The notes under the pieces were generated by a model that saw only the letters and a list, made by a program, of their open reading frames with translations, had not been told where the DNA came from and made no database searches. A program made the position numbers and the translations under genes. From Lachnocurva sp045579705 (GTDB lineage: Bacteria > Bacillota > Clostridia > Lachnospirales > Lachnospiraceae), in the NCBI GenBank assembly GCA_045579705.1, contig JAZNMP010000005.1, positions 1-21,340 of the forward strand: a stretch of 21,340 nt of DNA, in the 5' to 3' direction. Positions 1-6,951 of the stretch are shown here, piece by piece; positions within the stretch are counted from its first letter, which is position 1, and every line of letters begins with the position of its first letter.

Positions 1-41
1 TCATGGGTTACACCGCCTTATTTGATACTATTATTATACCA
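1..41 (-). promoter_or_regulatory. Leftward extended -10 promoter and start of an off-window gene
   Basis: On the minus strand an extended -10 box, TGG-TATAAT, lies at 41-33. It is followed by a Shine-Dalgarno-like AAGGCGG and an ATG at positions 4-2, so a leftward gene probably begins here with only four bases in the window. No convincing -35 box was seen. Nothing can be said about the product. Confidence 0.4.
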
Positions 42-97
42 AACAAAAGGGTGAAAAGCCCGTAATATAAGGATTTTTTGATATTTCAGCATAAAGA

Positions 98-125
98 AAA
101 GGCCGTGTTGATTAACACGACCTTT
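98..125 (-). terminator. Rho-independent terminator, leftward
   Basis: Arms 98-109 and 114-125 pair with one mismatch around a four-base loop. On the minus strand the hairpin is followed by TTTTCTTTAT. It could end transcripts coming leftward from the ECF S-component gene if they read through the 500-nt gap. Confidence 0.55.
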
Positions 126-137
126 GTCTTCACTCTG

Positions 138-164
138 AAACGCCAAGCTTTGCTTGGCGTTTTT
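138..164 (+). terminator. Rho-independent terminator
   Basis: A perfect 11-bp stem (138-148 with 152-162, GC-rich core CGCCAAGC) has a TTT loop and runs into a T-tract at 160-164. No rightward gene precedes it in the window, so the transcript it would end is unknown. Confidence 0.55.
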
Positions 165-237
165 GATTTGGTGGAGAGCATGGATTACGGGAAATTTGAA
201 GATTGTGTTGTCTATTCCGTAGTAGGTGCGAAAAGCA

Positions 238-480
238 AGTGTTCGCTTCGCTCACAGAGTGGACTTTGTTCCCGTTGGTTTTAGGCAAGATTCAAGGTTG
301 TGTGTATGCGCACAAAATGATATATATGTTTGCTTGGGTGATTATATTCATCAAAGAAAGCAGCCTGTCAAGGACGTAAGCCTTTGGTGGCTTCGCCATC
401 TTTGACAGGCTGCTTTTTTGATGACAGGCTGTTATTAAGCAAACATAATAGGTTCCCCCTGCGGCACAGCCGCACTTGCT
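238..480. repeat. Dispersed structured repeat, copy 1 (long form)
   Basis: This stretch is closely similar, in the same orientation, to 11918-12088. Shared blocks include AGTGTTCG at the left edge, TTCGCTCACAGAGTGG, TGGTTTTAGGCAAGATTC, a TGTG-ATGC-CACA hairpin, TATGTTTGCTTGG, AAGCAAACATAATAGG and a TGCGGC/GCCGCA hairpin at the right edge. The blocks TATGTTTGCTT (325-335) and AAGCAAACATA (437-447) are inverted repeats that close a large hairpin. This copy has about 70 extra bases inside that hairpin. No terminal target-site duplication and no believable ORF were seen, so it is either a MITE-like element or a structured RNA/DNA family. Confidence 0.75.
348..424. repeat. Long hairpin inside repeat copy 1
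   Basis: Bases 348-371 pair with 402-424 as a 23-bp stem with a single bulged base (TCATCAAA through CAGCCTGTCAA). The loop region folds again into a smaller stem, GGTGGC-TTC-GCCATC, at 387-401. A run of six T lies within the 3' arm. The shorter copy at 11918-12088 lacks most of this hairpin and keeps only part of the 3' arm (GCTGCTTCTTTGATGA). Confidence 0.7.
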
Positions 481-504
481 TTTTGTCAATTTGGTATAGG
501 GAGA

Positions 505-587
505 TATAGCGCCGAGCCGGTGAAACATCGTTTTTGTTTCGTTTCTAGAAACAAAAACAATGTTTCAAACCGCTGATCGGCGCTATA
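505..587. repeat. 83-nt near-continuous hairpin
   Basis: The outer arms TATAGCGCCGA (505-515) and TCGGCGCTATA (577-587) pair perfectly. The stem continues, with small bulges, through AGCCGGT/ACCGCT, then GAAACAT/ATGTTTC, then GTTTTTGTTTC/GAAACAAAAAC, to a loop of about seven bases. No T-tract flanks it, so it is not a standard terminator. It sits 37 bp beyond the stop of the leftward ECF S-component gene, where it might act as an mRNA 3'-end stabiliser or a separate small RNA. Those roles are guesses. Confidence 0.65.
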
Positions 588-623
588 AGAGCAAAACTAT
601 AGATTACAACGCTCACACCAAGC

Positions 624-1142
624 TTACTCTACGACCTTCTTCATTTCCTTCACAATTACAGGAATCACAACGAGGTAGATTACGCTGGTTGCGATGCCAG
701 TTAGTACTCGAATACCAACCATTCCGAAGATAGTCTGGAATGTGTAGTAGTGGTAAAGCTTGCTGTCGATGTAAAGAGATACAGTGTTTAAGCCTGTCAG
801 GATGATAGCACTGAAAATCAAGATGAAGCCCATATCAAATGTATTCATGATGAAGTTCTTCTTCTTTGCATAGAGGCCTACGACTAGACCTCTGACAGCA
901 ACAGGAACGACCCAAAGTAAAGTTGTTATTCCTAATCCGTAGCGAAGAAGCTGCTCGATGAAGGCGCCTAAGAATCCGATAGTGAATCCAGGAATTCCTC
1001 CGAGGAGGAGACCTCCGATGCAAACTGGTAATCCGGCTAGCGAAAGCTTCATGACTCTGAGGTCAATCGCCACGTAGGATAGAGCTACATACAATGCTGT
1101 GAGCAATGCGATGGTTGTTAGAACTTTTGTGTTCTTAAACAT
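624..1142 (-). CDS. ECF transporter S component (FolT-like, substrate unknown)
   Basis: This 172-residue, strongly hydrophobic protein has about five to six membrane segments. It is predicted to be the substrate-binding S subunit of an energy-coupling factor vitamin importer in the cytoplasmic membrane. The pattern of a short cytoplasmic N-terminus, a basic/polar turn RVMKLSLAGLP near residue 30, and glycine-rich helices GGLLLGGIPGFTIGFLGAF is typical of folate-type S components. The stretch TTLLWVVPVAVRGLVVGLYAKKK is shared with a Clostridia subgroup whose ligand I cannot name. The shared EcfA1/A2/T module is not in the window, which fits a group-II ECF system. The start is set by AAAGGAG seven bases upstream of ATG. 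Control is probably at RNA level, because that AAAGGAG forms part of a terminator-like hairpin. Confidence 0.78.
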   Translation of the reverse strand: MFKNTKVLTTIALLTALYVALSYVAIDLRVMKLSLAGLPVCIGGLLLGGIPGFTIGFLGAFIEQLLRYGLGITTLLWVVPVAVRGLVVGLYAKKKNFIMNTFDMGFILIFSAIILTGLNTVSLYIDSKLYHYYTFQTIFGMVGIRVLTGIATSVIYLVVIPVIVKEMKKVVE

Positions 1143-1388
1143 AAAAAAACTCCTTTCTGCGTGACTGAGCCTAGCGCAGAAGGGAGTGTAGTTATGTCAG
1201 ATTGTTATGTTGAAAAAAGGTTTATAAAGAAATATCAGCGAAATACATAACAATATGTCATACATAGCTCACCGGCTGCGAGATGCAATAATTGCACAGC
1301 GCATAAATCTTATGCTCCGTTCGACAATCAACTCTCCGTATTGTCGACACATAACTCACAATTATTTACTCAGCCTTGTATTTAATTC
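1143..1388 (-). promoter_or_regulatory. Structured leader of the ECF S-component gene, riboswitch-like
   Basis: Read on the minus strand, the leader contains a closing helix between 1360-1349 and 1197-1187: eight pairs AGUUAUGU/ACAUAACU, a bulge, then three more pairs. Inside it lie hairpins 1347-1340/1328-1321 (perfect 8 bp), 1315-1310/1306-1301 (6 bp), a two-part stem at 1300-1275, and 1254-1245/1210-1201 (perfect 10 bp). Immediately downstream, 1187-1175 pairs with 1161-1149 (12 of 13 pairs). The 3' arm of that hairpin contains the SD AAAGGAG and is followed by a U run up to the AUG. A closed multi-helix domain next to a terminator/SD-sequestering hairpin is the usual riboswitch layout. 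It does not match the FMN, TPP or THF consensus sequences as I know them. Confidence 0.6.
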
Positions 1389-1394
1389 TCTATG

Positions 1395-1422
1395 ATTATA
1401 TATAAATCAAATAAAAATACAA
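1395..1422 (-). promoter_or_regulatory. Promoter of the ECF S-component gene
   Basis: On the minus strand, TTGTAT (1422-1417) and TATAAT (1400-1395) are separated by 16 bp, a good housekeeping sigma promoter. Transcription would begin near 1388, giving a leader of about 245 nt. Confidence 0.65.
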
Positions 1423-1452
1423 TAGAAATATGATTATTTTTTCAAATGGGGG

Positions 1453-1481
1453 TTTTTAATTTAAAAAAAGAAAAGTATAAT
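1453..1481 (+). promoter_or_regulatory. Probable promoter of the SseB-like gene
   Basis: A clear TATAAT lies at 1476-1481, but the -35 region (about 1453-1458, T-rich) is poor. It is divergent from the ECF S-component promoter, with the two -10 boxes roughly 75 bp apart. Confidence 0.4.
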
Positions 1482-1536
1482 CAAAGATGGGTTAAGTATT
1501 TATGACGGATTGGGTAACGTTATAAGGGGGAATCAC

Positions 1537-2580
1537 ATGGGGGTTCTAAATTTCTTTGAGCATTCAAAAGCTCATACACATTCATTAGTTCAGCCGGATG
1601 ATAAGCCTTTTGAGAGCAAGGCAGAACGTGAAATCTTCGTTCGCTCCATAGGCGATCATTATGTTGCAAATCTAGAGCTGAATTTATCCGAGAAAGAATT
1701 AAACAGAATGAGTATAACTGACGGTGCAGAAATGTGGCGTCTATTTGTGTTATTCAGACATAAGATGTCAATCGATGACCCTAGTATCTTAGAAGAAGAT
1801 GATCGTAGACTGGATCGACTAGCTCGTTCGATTTCTTCAAAAGTTATGAATGCGAAGGAACTCTACTGCATCTATTCATCCATAACGGGGGAGCCTTATC
1901 TGTTTTCGGATACCATCCCATTTGGTGAGAAGTATATTTGTACACCTCCTGATATTCGTTTTGTGACTCCGTGTTTCTTAGAATATATGAAGGAAAAATA
2001 TCCAAAAGATATATTTGAATTTAAGAAAATCGAGAACGGTGAAGATGGCGCAGGAATCAAAAGCTTTATAAGCCAGTGTGTTCATATAAATGGTGCTTGT
2101 GGGTATGAAATTAATAGCGAGTATGCTGCAGTCGATTCAGAATTTGTGGAAATTCCGTGCATAGATATTCCTGATGATGTAAATCCTGACTTGATGAAAT
2201 GGATGATTCTCCTTTCACAGATAGAGACGATTGCATCGGAGGAAGACAGGCTGATTTACAATCTCTATTTCGGTTTCTTCTCACGCGAGATTCTCAAAGC
2301 GAAGTTCCTAGTTCCAGTGAAAGAGAATGATGACAAAATCTGGGGCTATCCGATCCTTCCGGGTAAATTTGAACGACAGGCGGTCGCTATTTTTACAGAT
2401 ATGCATCGTTTTGATGAGTTCTATAAAGGGTGGAAATATCGCCTGGCTTCGCTTTCGGACATTATTTCTAACTATGATGTTATTATCAATAATACATCGC
2501 ATCCGAAACTCGGATTCTACATCGGTGAGCAGACTTATTCAGATATCTCAGAACGCGCGATGAATAGTATCGCTGAATGA
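1537..2580 (+). CDS. SseB-like domain protein, function unknown
   Basis: This is a predicted 347-residue cytoplasmic protein. An in-frame TTG at 1510 would add nine residues, but AAGGGGG at 1524-1530 places the start at ATG 1537. There is no signal peptide or membrane helix. The C-terminal part, from about residue 250 (KAKFLVPVKEND...WGYPIL...AIFTDMHRFDEF), resembles the SseB N-terminal domain: a beta strand ending in a LVPV-type motif, then a strand ending in FTD, then a helix. That domain is found in many Firmicutes proteins of unknown role. The N-terminal 240 residues were not recognised. The gene stands alone, with a divergent gene to the left and a fresh promoter to the right. The similarity is by eye and moderate. 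Confidence 0.6.
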   Translation: MGVLNFFEHSKAHTHSLVQPDDKPFESKAEREIFVRSIGDHYVANLELNLSEKELNRMSITDGAEMWRLFVLFRHKMSIDDPSILEEDDRRLDRLARSISSKVMNAKELYCIYSSITGEPYLFSDTIPFGEKYICTPPDIRFVTPCFLEYMKEKYPKDIFEFKKIENGEDGAGIKSFISQCVHINGACGYEINSEYAAVDSEFVEIPCIDIPDDVNPDLMKWMILLSQIETIASEEDRLIYNLYFGFFSREILKAKFLVPVKENDDKIWGYPILPGKFERQAVAIFTDMHRFDEFYKGWKYRLASLSDIISNYDVIINNTSHPKLGFYIGEQTYSDISERAMNSIAE

Positions 2581-2587
2581 AAAAATC

Positions 2588-2615
2588 TTGACTTTTGAAT
2601 TTTTGCCTATATAAT
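2588..2615 (+). promoter_or_regulatory. Promoter of the DUF2798 gene
   Basis: TTGACT (2588-2593) and TATAAT (2610-2615) are 16 bp apart, the best sigma-A-type promoter in the window. It starts eight bases after the stop codon of the SseB-like gene and predicts a leader of about 100 nt. Confidence 0.75.
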
Positions 2616-2662
2616 AATCATTTGTATCTTTAAAGTACGGTAGAAATTAGAAACGACACATT

Positions 2663-2718
2663 CCTTTGGATGAAAACGAACAACACGTACGTTTTTGTTT
2701 TTATTCAAAGGAGTTTTT
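2663..2718 (+). promoter_or_regulatory. SD-sequestering hairpin in the DUF2798 leader
   Basis: Bases 2663-2680 pair with 2694-2711 as an uninterrupted 18-bp stem that includes G-U pairs. The loop contains ACGTACGT. The 3' arm holds most of the Shine-Dalgarno AAAGGAG (2707-2713), and a T run (2714-2718) follows directly. The same element could therefore stop transcription or hide the ribosome binding site. It resembles the expression-platform hairpin of the ECF S-component gene, which also ends AAAGGAGTTTTT. Confidence 0.65.
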
Positions 2719-2723
2719 ATTAT

Positions 2724-3221
2724 ATGCCAAAGAATTTATTTCAGTCAGTTATCTTAACTATTATGATGGTTATCGTAATGGTTTACGCTATGATTTGTTA
2801 CAATGTAGCACTTGGAATGGGAGCTATGACTACTGAGGTTTTCACAAAGGGCTTGCCTGAGATGATTATCATGTGTCCTGTAGCTTTCATCCTCGATTTC
2901 TTTATAGTATCAAAGATAGCATTTGCAAAAGCTGCAAAGTTAGTTAACCTCGGTGAGGAGCATCCTTTCCATATGGTTATTGCTATTTCATTCGTTTCTG
3001 TTATTTGTATGTGTCCTATGATGAGCTTCGTTGCAACTCTTCTGTTTAAGCAGACAGCAGTTGCAGCAAACGGATTCATCGCAACATGGCTTCAGACTAC
3101 AGCTCTTAATTTCCCTATGGCTATGGCTTGGCAGTTCTGTTACTGCGGACCTTTTGTCAGATGGATCTTTGGAATGCTCTTTAGAGAACGCGAAAATGAA
3201 GAAACACTCGTAACTGAGTAA
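2724..3221 (+). CDS. DUF2798 family membrane protein
   Basis: This 165-residue integral membrane protein has four predicted helices: residues about 7-30, 45-68, 80-108 and 118-145. The helix pairs are similar to each other, as expected for DUF2798, which usually carries two copies of a two-helix unit. The family has no established biochemical role. An in-frame ATG at 2670 lies inside the leader hairpin and has no ribosome binding site, so ATG 2724, ten bases after AAAGGAG, is taken as the start. The C-terminus is charged and cytoplasmic-looking. The gene has its own promoter, leader and terminator, so it is monocistronic. Family call by recall of the sequence pattern. Confidence 0.72.
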   Translation: MPKNLFQSVILTIMMVIVMVYAMICYNVALGMGAMTTEVFTKGLPEMIIMCPVAFILDFFIVSKIAFAKAAKLVNLGEEHPFHMVIAISFVSVICMCPMMSFVATLLFKQTAVAANGFIATWLQTTALNFPMAMAWQFCYCGPFVRWIFGMLFRERENEETLVTE

Positions 3222-3227
3222 ATATCG

Positions 3228-3259
3228 GTCCTCACTTGTAAAAAGTGGGGACTTTTTTT
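3228..3259 (+). terminator. Rho-independent terminator after the DUF2798 gene
   Basis: Arms 3228-3237 and 3243-3252 (GTCCTCACTT/AAGTGGGGAC) form a 10-bp stem with one T-G pair and a five-base loop, followed by seven T. Confidence 0.88.
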
Positions 3260-3355
3260 ATAGAAAAATCATGAATAGTAGAGTAAAATGATACTGTTCG
3301 CGCGGGGAGTCTATAGCGAACCAATATCTAATATATCTTTCAGGGGGATTAAACT

Positions 3356-4675
3356 ATGAAGAAAAAAGGGAAGTTTTATTTGCTGGGTTTATTTGTGTTG
3401 CTTACACTTATCTATGTGGTAGATGAGATAGCGTCAAATATTAACAGCGCGATGCAACCGTCAGTGATTCTGGATCTGTTTAGCATTCCGAATCACGATG
3501 TATTGTCTAAGGAATACTCTCAAGCTGTGGGTTTATTTACCATAATAACTATGGTATCGTATGTGATGATGCTGATAGCGCCTTTCTACAAGGCTCTAGC
3601 AGATCGTTTCGGTAGAAAACCATTTTTGATTATAAACACATTGTTCATGGGCGTGGGCATGTTTATATGTATGATTTCTCCGAACTATATCGTTTACATC
3701 GTTGGAGCATTAGTTATCACTTTTGTTAAATCGAACGATATGCAGGTTATGTATATCATCGAAACTGCACCGAATGAACACAGAGCAAAAATCTGTAACC
3801 TGACAAAGGCAATCGCCCTCGTCAGCGTATCTTTAATAGGTGTGCTTCGTACTATATTCTACGATGATAGCAAAGTTGAATCTTGGAGGATGGTTTTTCT
3901 CGTTCCGGCTATCCTGGGCGTAGTAGTCGCACTTATTTGCATTCCATTGATTAGGGAGACTCCTGTCTTTCTAGAGCAGAAGAAGATGAGATGTGAAGGT
4001 GTAGAGGAAACAGCTACCGCTGAAAAAACAGAGGCAAAGGGTGGCGTATTTAATGCCTTTAAGCTGATTTTTTCAGATACACAGCTTCGCAATATTTGTA
4101 TCGCTAGTATTGCTTTTGCACTGGTGACCGGTATTACGAGTTACTATACGACAGTGCTGGAAGCCGCAAAGGGAACGGGTGCCATTACAGATCAGGCATT
4201 GAATATGGTTCTCATCATATTTCCGTTTGTAAACGGTATTTTTACATTATTATGTGGATTTATCAGCGATTATTTTGGAAGAAAGAAAGCTTGCTTTATT
4301 TTTTCAATCATAGCTATTATAGGTTTGGTGATGTTCGTGCTCGGTGCCAGGGCAGGAATGTCAGAGATCATAATAGGTTTAGGCTGGGGGATGTTTATAG
4401 GAACACTCTGGTCGATTACAGATACGTTGGTTCTAGTTATGCCAGCTGAATCAACTCCTACAAATATGAGAGCATCTGTAATGGGAGTTATGAGTCTCCT
4501 GTTATCTGCGGGTATGGCGCTCTCTATAGTTCTATTTGTAGTAGGGTTAAATATAGTTGGCTCTGGAAATATAGGAATACTTTCACTAGTAGTTTGTATT
4601 CCGCTTATGATATTATCATTAATGTTACTTTCTAGAGTTTCGGAAACAAAGGGAAGAGACTTGGATAGTATCTAG
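3356..4675 (+). CDS. Major facilitator superfamily transporter
   Basis: This 439-residue, 12-helix membrane protein is predicted to be a secondary transporter. Both halves carry the MFS loop 2-3 motif: ADRFGRKPF near residue 83 and SDYFGRKKAC near residue 304. A polar central loop of about 30 residues separates the halves. A longer extracytoplasmic loop follows helix 1 (about residues 30-58). The substrate cannot be read from the sequence. The ribosome binding site is AGGGGG before ATG 3356. Downstream genes follow at 43 bp and then about 17 bp without a terminator, so it likely heads a three-gene transcript ending at 6807-6835. A weak -10 (TAAAAT, 3284-3289) is the only promoter candidate. 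A short TTCGC/GCGAA hairpin lies in the leader at about 3298. Confidence 0.85.
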   Translation: MKKKGKFYLLGLFVLLTLIYVVDEIASNINSAMQPSVILDLFSIPNHDVLSKEYSQAVGLFTIITMVSYVMMLIAPFYKALADRFGRKPFLIINTLFMGVGMFICMISPNYIVYIVGALVITFVKSNDMQVMYIIETAPNEHRAKICNLTKAIALVSVSLIGVLRTIFYDDSKVESWRMVFLVPAILGVVVALICIPLIRETPVFLEQKKMRCEGVEETATAEKTEAKGGVFNAFKLIFSDTQLRNICIASIAFALVTGITSYYTTVLEAAKGTGAITDQALNMVLIIFPFVNGIFTLLCGFISDYFGRKKACFIFSIIAIIGLVMFVLGARAGMSEIIIGLGWGMFIGTLWSITDTLVLVMPAESTPTNMRASVMGVMSLLLSAGMALSIVLFVVGLNIVGSGNIGILSLVVCIPLMILSLMLLSRVSETKGRDLDSI

Positions 4676-4718
4676 ATTGCACTAATGGTTAGTATTAGAG
4701 TAGGAAAAAAAGGGAATT

Positions 4719-5609
4719 ATGGAAAAGCTGAAACATTTGTATTACGACAACAGAGCATTTAGATTGTTTTTGAAACTGGTGATTATTACGCTAGCTAGTT
4801 TGGTTTATGGTATCGGTGTAGCTTGCTTTATCGATGCGAATGACATGGCTACTGGTGGACTCATCGGTGTTTCAATCATTTTAAATAGATGGATTGATTT
4901 CTCAACTGGTACCTGGTATTTGATTCTGAATGTACCTATCGTTATCTACGGTTTCTGGAAATTCGGTCCGAAGATGATGCTCTCTACGTTTTATTGCATC
5001 ATGCTGACTACTTTTTTCACAGACGAAGCAGCTAAATATATCGGTGCGATTACACGTGATCCTTGGCTCGGTGCACTCGTGGGTGGTGCTATCGTCGGAG
5101 CTTCTATGGGATATATCTTCAAGGTTGGTTCTACAACTGGCGGAGTTGATATTATCTCTAAGGCACTTCGTCTCAGATATCAGCATATTAAAACAGGCGT
5201 ATTGTTTGGAGTAATGGATGTGGCTATCGTACTTTGCTCAGCTTTCGTATTCCCAAATGCAGAAGCTGTTATTTACGGTATTCTTTCTGCTATCGTCACA
5301 TCACTCGCGTTCGATATGGTTCTATACGGTAGAGATGGTGCAAAGCTTTTGTTTGTAATCAGTGATAATGACAAAGCGATTACAGACCGTCTTCTGGTAG
5401 ACTTAAATGTAGGTGTAACTAAACTTACTGGTCAAGGAGCATATTCACAGAAGGACAAATCTGTTATTATGGTTGTAGTTAAGAAGAATAATCTTCCAAA
5501 GGCAGAGACTATTATTAAGGAAGAGGATCCGGATAGTTTTACAATTATTTCAGATGCAACAGAGATTTATGGTTTAGGCTACAAGAGTATTTTTGCAGAA
5601 AAACTGTAA
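4719..5609 (+). CDS. YitT family membrane protein with DUF2179 domain
   Basis: This 296-residue protein has about five to six membrane helices over residues 15-205. The YitT signature is visible in GIGVACFIDANDMATGGLIGVSII and GSTTGGVDIISK. A cytoplasmic DUF2179 domain follows at about residues 210-290 (LFVISDN...ITDRLLVDLNVGVTKLTGQGAY...IMVVVKK...AETIIKEEDPDSFTIISDATEIYGLGYK). The family is widespread in Firmicutes with no settled substrate; the DUF2179 part resembles small ligand-binding domains. It lies between an MFS transporter and a diguanylate cyclase, only 17 bp before the cyclase start. A small ACTAA-TGG-TTAGT hairpin lies in the 43-bp gap upstream. Confidence 0.9.
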   Translation: MEKLKHLYYDNRAFRLFLKLVIITLASLVYGIGVACFIDANDMATGGLIGVSIILNRWIDFSTGTWYLILNVPIVIYGFWKFGPKMMLSTFYCIMLTTFFTDEAAKYIGAITRDPWLGALVGGAIVGASMGYIFKVGSTTGGVDIISKALRLRYQHIKTGVLFGVMDVAIVLCSAFVFPNAEAVIYGILSAIVTSLAFDMVLYGRDGAKLLFVISDNDKAITDRLLVDLNVGVTKLTGQGAYSQKDKSVIMVVVKKNNLPKAETIIKEEDPDSFTIISDATEIYGLGYKSIFAEKL

Positions 5610-5626
5610 ATAGTAAGTAGGTGTTT

Positions 5627-6775
5627 ATGGGAAAAATCGGGGAAGATAATGAAAGCCTGAGAGAATTGCAGGAGCAATTTCAGGATAGCTTCATGAAGAT
5701 GAGCTTTCTAATATGTTTGGCCTTCATGTTTTTTGAACTAGTTTTATTCTTACTAAAGTATGTGCTTCATATTATGCCGTGTATTTTAAGCGTTTCGAAG
5801 TATTTGCGATTCTACATGGCGAGACCGGTTGCCGCGTTAATAATAATCGCGTCGTTAAACGGTATGTTCTATTTGAGGTCGAAGCGAGGTAAGCTTCTGC
5901 ATAATTCAATACCGCTTGCTTTTATTAGTGAAGTTATAACGGTTATTGTCGCAGTGCATTATAGCTATCCCGTGCTTTATGGAATCATGGTATTTCCGAT
6001 TTTGATGAGCGTGGTTTATGGAAGCGAGATAGTGCTTCGACGAATATTTATAGTAGTTATGGTAGGCCTGTCGCTGGATATCCTATATATTCAGTTTTGT
6101 ACAGATGTCTTCTCTAGACCTGAGTATTTCAATCTGTCTATGACACTAGTTATAGTAATCAGCTTGATTTCGCTCTTATTTGTTAAGTATTCGATTCGTT
6201 TTGAAAAAAGCAAAATATCAAAGATGAATCTCGAACATCAGAGAAATCAGAGCTTGACTATAGAGAATCAGGAGTTAGAGCAGAATTCGAGAATGGACGG
6301 TTTGACGAAGCTTCCTAATTACAAGTTCCTCGTCGAGACTACAGAGAATTGGATCACTCATCGTGATAACGTATGTTTCTGTATGTTGGATTTGGATGAC
6401 TTTAAGAAAGTAAACGATACTATGGGCCATGAATTTGGAAACGTAGTAATCTATGTACTCGCGCGCTACCTGGAAAAAATTTCCGGTGCAAACGTATTTG
6501 TTGCCAGATATGGCGGAGAGGAATTCGGAATCCTTACTTCAGGAATAGATGAAGCTGAGGTGTTTAAATTAATAGACGCTATCCGTATGGAGTTTTCACA
6601 GAGAAAATATCGTGAGACTTCAAAGAGAAATACTTTTAGTGGCGGTATTGCGAGATATGAATCAGGTATGGAAGTTACAGACCTGTTTAGAGAAGCAGAT
6701 GAGATGCTTTATGTAGCTAAAGATAATGGCAAAAACAAGATAGTTTATAGCCAGAATGTGGATAATTTTAGCTGA
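5627..6775 (+). CDS. Membrane-anchored diguanylate cyclase (GGDEF)
   Basis: This 382-residue protein is predicted to make cyclic di-GMP from two GTP. The N-terminal half has about five to six membrane helices (residues 15-190), a short coiled-coil-like linker (residues 195-220), then a GGDEF domain starting at SRMDGLTKLPN. The metal/substrate residues LDLDDFKKVND and the active-site loop RYGGEEF (about residues 296-300) are intact, so activity is expected. The RxxD inhibitory site normally just before the loop is not present; the aligned residues are GANV. The start is ATG 5627 with AGGTG three bases upstream; GTG 5621 would add two residues. There is no EAL domain. A terminator follows, and the flagellin gene is next, but on its own promoter. 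Confidence 0.9.
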   Translation: MGKIGEDNESLRELQEQFQDSFMKMSFLICLAFMFFELVLFLLKYVLHIMPCILSVSKYLRFYMARPVAALIIIASLNGMFYLRSKRGKLLHNSIPLAFISEVITVIVAVHYSYPVLYGIMVFPILMSVVYGSEIVLRRIFIVVMVGLSLDILYIQFCTDVFSRPEYFNLSMTLVIVISLISLLFVKYSIRFEKSKISKMNLEHQRNQSLTIENQELEQNSRMDGLTKLPNYKFLVETTENWITHRDNVCFCMLDLDDFKKVNDTMGHEFGNVVIYVLARYLEKISGANVFVARYGGEEFGILTSGIDEAEVFKLIDAIRMEFSQRKYRETSKRNTFSGGIARYESGMEVTDLFREADEMLYVAKDNGKNKIVYSQNVDNFS

Positions 6776-6806
6776 TTTTTGATAAAAAAGTATATTTTTA
6801 AATGTT

Positions 6807-6835
6807 AAAACTCCCTTGATTTAAGGGAGTTTTTT
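6807..6835 (+). terminator. Rho-independent terminator after the GGDEF gene
   Basis: An 11-bp perfect stem, AAAACTCCCTT (6807-6817) with AAGGGAGTTTT (6823-6833), has a GATTT loop and a T-tract. The A-rich 5' side means it could also work leftward. Confidence 0.9.
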
Positions 6836-6876
6836 CTATTTTTGATAATTTTTCAAAAATTTTTTTTCAAAAAAAG

Positions 6877-6903
6877 TTAAGTTTGTACAAAAGTGTTCGA
6901 TAT
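6877..6903 (+). promoter_or_regulatory. Sigma-D (sigma-28)-type flagellar promoter
   Basis: TTAAGTTT (6877-6884) and TTCGATAT (6896-6903) are separated by 11 bp, against the consensus TAAAGTTT-N11-GCCGATAA. Its place about 115 bp before flagellin agrees with sigma-D control of late flagellar genes. Confidence 0.72.
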
Positions 6904-6951
6904 AGTAGTTGTAAGGATGATCTTCCCAAAGGGAGTTGAGAAGATGTGACA

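Noticed and set aside
78..528. Small proteins at 78-284 (+) and 292-528 (-)
   Set aside because: They lie over terminators and the dispersed repeat, and show no family resemblance or initiation signal.
1187..1360. Tetrahydrofolate riboswitch
   Set aside because: GGAGAGT and GGTGA fragments occur, but the 3' closing GCATCCGCTCC block is missing and the pairing differs.
2670..2723. 18-residue N-terminal extension or leader peptide of the DUF2798 protein
   Set aside because: The ATG at 2670 lies within the 5' arm of a long hairpin and has no ribosome binding site.
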